Shown here in pieces: positions 5,527-6,455 of a stretch of DNA of 6,455 nucleotides; positions within the stretch are counted from its first letter, which is position 1, and each line of letters begins with the position of its first letter. The notes beneath the pieces are model-generated. The model was not told the DNA's origin. It saw nothing but the letters and a program-made list of their open reading frames with translations, and made no database searches. A program made the translations under genes and the position numbers. Source of the stretch: Candidatus Rifleibacteriota bacterium (GTDB taxonomy: Bacteria > Vulcanimicrobiota > Xenobia > Xenobiales > Xenobiaceae); the NCBI GenBank assembly GCA_900772775.1, contig CAAGRW010000104.1:1-6455 (forward strand), written 5' to 3'.

Positions 5527-6455
5527 TTAGCGCTTGCGTTTACTCTTCTTGGTGGGAGCGGGAGCTTCTTGAGGCTGTTCAGTTGCCTGTTGAGTGGGTC
5601 TGGAACTATGCAAAATACCGGCTCTTAAAGTAAGAGTGGGCTGCTGCGGAAGAGCGGAGGCGCCGCCGCGCAGTAAGGGCATACGTTGCCTGCTTGCTGG
5701 AGCTGCTGCCGACTCTACCGGAACTTGCTGAACGGGAACTTGCTGAACAGGAACTTGCTGAACAGGATAAGCATCCGCTTCAACATGAACTGTATATTTT
5801 TCGCGAGCCGCTTGCTGAACGCTTACGGGTGGAACATAAGGAGTTTCCGTTGTTTCCACTTTTACTTCAGGTGTCACCTTAATGACACAATTGTCTATGT
5901 TGGTAGAGTTGCCTCTAAATACTGAGGGAGGAGCAAACTGAGGCTCGCTCTGATAGCTGTTTTTGTATGAATACTTAGCCGCTTGGCCATTATTCTTTTT
6001 ACCGCGCTTGCCTTTGCCTTCGGCCATGTGCGGGGGACGCTTGGGCACATAGCTATTTGAATCAAAAGGCACAAAGTTAAAAGTGCGTCCACCCGCACTT
6101 ATAACATTTTCAGCTTCCGCTTTAGCTCTAGCTTCGGCCTCAGCCTTTTCTATGACTTCAGCTTCTGCCTTAGCTCTAGCTTCGGCTTCAGCCTTTTCTT
6201 TGGCCTCAGCTTCTGCCTTAGCTCTAGCTTCGGCCTCAGCCTTTTCTTTGGCTTCAGCTTCCGCCTTAGCTCTAGCTTCGGCCTCAGCCTTTTCTTTGGC
6301 TTCAGCTTCCGCTTTAGCTCTAGCTTCGGCCTCAGCTTTTTCTCTGGCTTCAGCTTCCGCTTTAGCTCTAGCTTCAGCCTCAGCCTTTTCTTTGGCTTCA
6401 GCTTCCGCTTTAGCTCTAGCTTCGGCCTCAGCCTTTTCTTTGGCTTCAGCTTCCG
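5527..6455 (-). CDS. TolA-like Ala/Glu/Lys helical repeat protein with basic Pro/Gln-rich tail, 5'-partial
   Basis: I do not recognise this protein by name. The frame reads from the right edge to a TAA at 5527-5529 without a stop, giving 308 visible codons. An annotation starting at the GTG at 6072 would be too short: no ribosome binding site precedes it, and the upstream frame is an in-frame repeat. From the visible N-terminus, about 115 residues are made only of 16-residue A/E/K/R repeats (the last one also with Ile and Val). These should form a long straight helix, as in the middle domain of TolA. Then come N-V-I-S-A-G-G-R-T-F-N-F, a basic stretch (K-G-K-R-G-K-K-N-N), a possible beta segment (N-C-V-I-K-V-T-P-E-V-K-V-E), a PVQQV array, and a Lys/Arg end, K-K-S-K-R-K-R. 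The tail lacks an obvious TolA domain III, so TolA orthology is not claimed. A stalk or scaffold role, or nucleic-acid or polyanion binding by the basic tail, is inference. Confidence 0.88.
   Translation of the reverse strand, partial: EAEAKEKAEAEARAKAEAEAKEKAEAEARAKAEAEAREKAEAEARAKAEAEAKEKAEAEARAKAEAEAKEKAEAEARAKAEAEAKEKAEAEARAKAEAEVIEKAEAEARAKAEAENVISAGGRTFNFVPFDSNSYVPKRPPHMAEGKGKRGKKNNGQAAKYSYKNSYQSEPQFAPPSVFRGNSTNIDNCVIKVTPEVKVETTETPYVPPVSVQQAAREKYTVHVEADAYPVQQVPVQQVPVQQVPVESAAAPASRQRMPLLRGGASALPQQPTLTLRAGILHSSRPTQQATEQPQEAPAPTKKSKRKR
5722..5766 (-). repeat. 15-bp in-frame tandem repeat, 3 units (PVQQV)
   Basis: Three adjacent 15-base units (5722-5736, 5737-5751, 5752-5766) differ at one base, a silent Pro codon change in the first. 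Read on the minus strand they encode P-V-Q-Q-V three times, flanked by A-Y on the N-terminal side and P-V-E-S on the other. The segment lies in the Pro/Gln-rich tail of the minus-strand protein and is likely flexible and extended. Confidence 0.93.
6109..6455 (-). repeat. 48-bp in-frame tandem repeat, at least 7 units, running off the window
   Basis: Units start every 48 bases at 6109, 6157, 6205, 6253, 6301, 6349 and 6397, with an eighth beginning at 6445 and cut by the edge. On the minus strand each encodes the 16 residues EAEAKEKAEAEARAKA in circular order. Compared with the unit at 6397, the units at 6157-6396 show about ten base changes, all silent except one Lys to Arg. The unit at the C-terminal edge (6109) differs more, with Lys-Ala changed to Ile-Val at 6151-6156. 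The total repeat number is unknown because the array continues past the right edge. Confidence 0.96.

Noticed and set aside
5686..5925. Plus-strand ORFs with N-L-L-N-R or E-L-A-E-Q repeats opposite the minus-strand gene
   Set aside because: They arise from the 15-bp repeat read on the wrong strand; no ribosome binding site, and they overlap a longer well-supported frame.
6109..6455. CRISPR-like array
   Set aside because: The 48-bp units abut with no unique spacers and encode a continuous peptide, so this is a coding tandem repeat.
5527..6455. Calling the minus-strand gene tolA
   Set aside because: Only the helical repeat resembles TolA. The C-terminal part is basic and Pro/Gln-rich rather than a folded TolA domain III, and no tol or pal genes are nearby in the window.

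Overview
The window holds two large, unfamiliar, convergently oriented protein-coding genes separated by a 125-base intergenic gap with two hairpins. I recognise no named gene, and neither gene's 5' end is certain. It looks like bacterial chromosomal DNA of moderate GC: dense coding, a compact convergent gap with a factor-independent-type terminator, and no introns, RNA genes, insertion sequences or CRISPR. I cannot place the organism. Large TPR proteins of this style occur in several bacterial lineages, so the layout does not decide taxonomy.

Left and centre (2-5401, + strand): one reading frame, open to the left edge, encodes at least about 1,800 residues in three parts. An alpha-helical N-terminal region with TPR-like motifs (about residues 1-465, counted from the GTG at 53) is followed by about 1,000 residues of Ala/Ser/Glu/Pro/Thr-rich, probably disordered sequence without a single Cys or Trp (about 466-1480). 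A Cys- and Trp-containing C-terminal domain of about 300 residues with about five TPR-like units closes the protein. The disordered part carries a 57-bp tandem repeat, a shortened 54-bp version of it, a duplicated segment of about 255 bp that includes the start of each array, and several short motifs present twice or more.

Gap (5402-5526): just after the stop lies an 8-10 bp hairpin, then a perfect 44-base palindrome flanked by A/T runs. The palindrome most likely terminates transcription from both sides.

Right (5527-6455, - strand): a second frame runs from its stop at 5527-5529 to the right edge with no in-frame stop. It begins (as far as visible) with at least seven 16-residue Ala/Glu/Lys/Arg repeats resembling the helical middle domain of TolA, then a basic, Pro/Gln-rich tail with a small PVQQV repeat and a Lys/Arg-rich end. 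A start call at the GTG at 6072 would cut off the helical repeat domain.

Both genes appear to encode long structural, scaffold or adaptor-like proteins built around expanding in-frame repeats. Nothing in the sequence shows an enzyme. A shared function is a guess based on adjacency and style.
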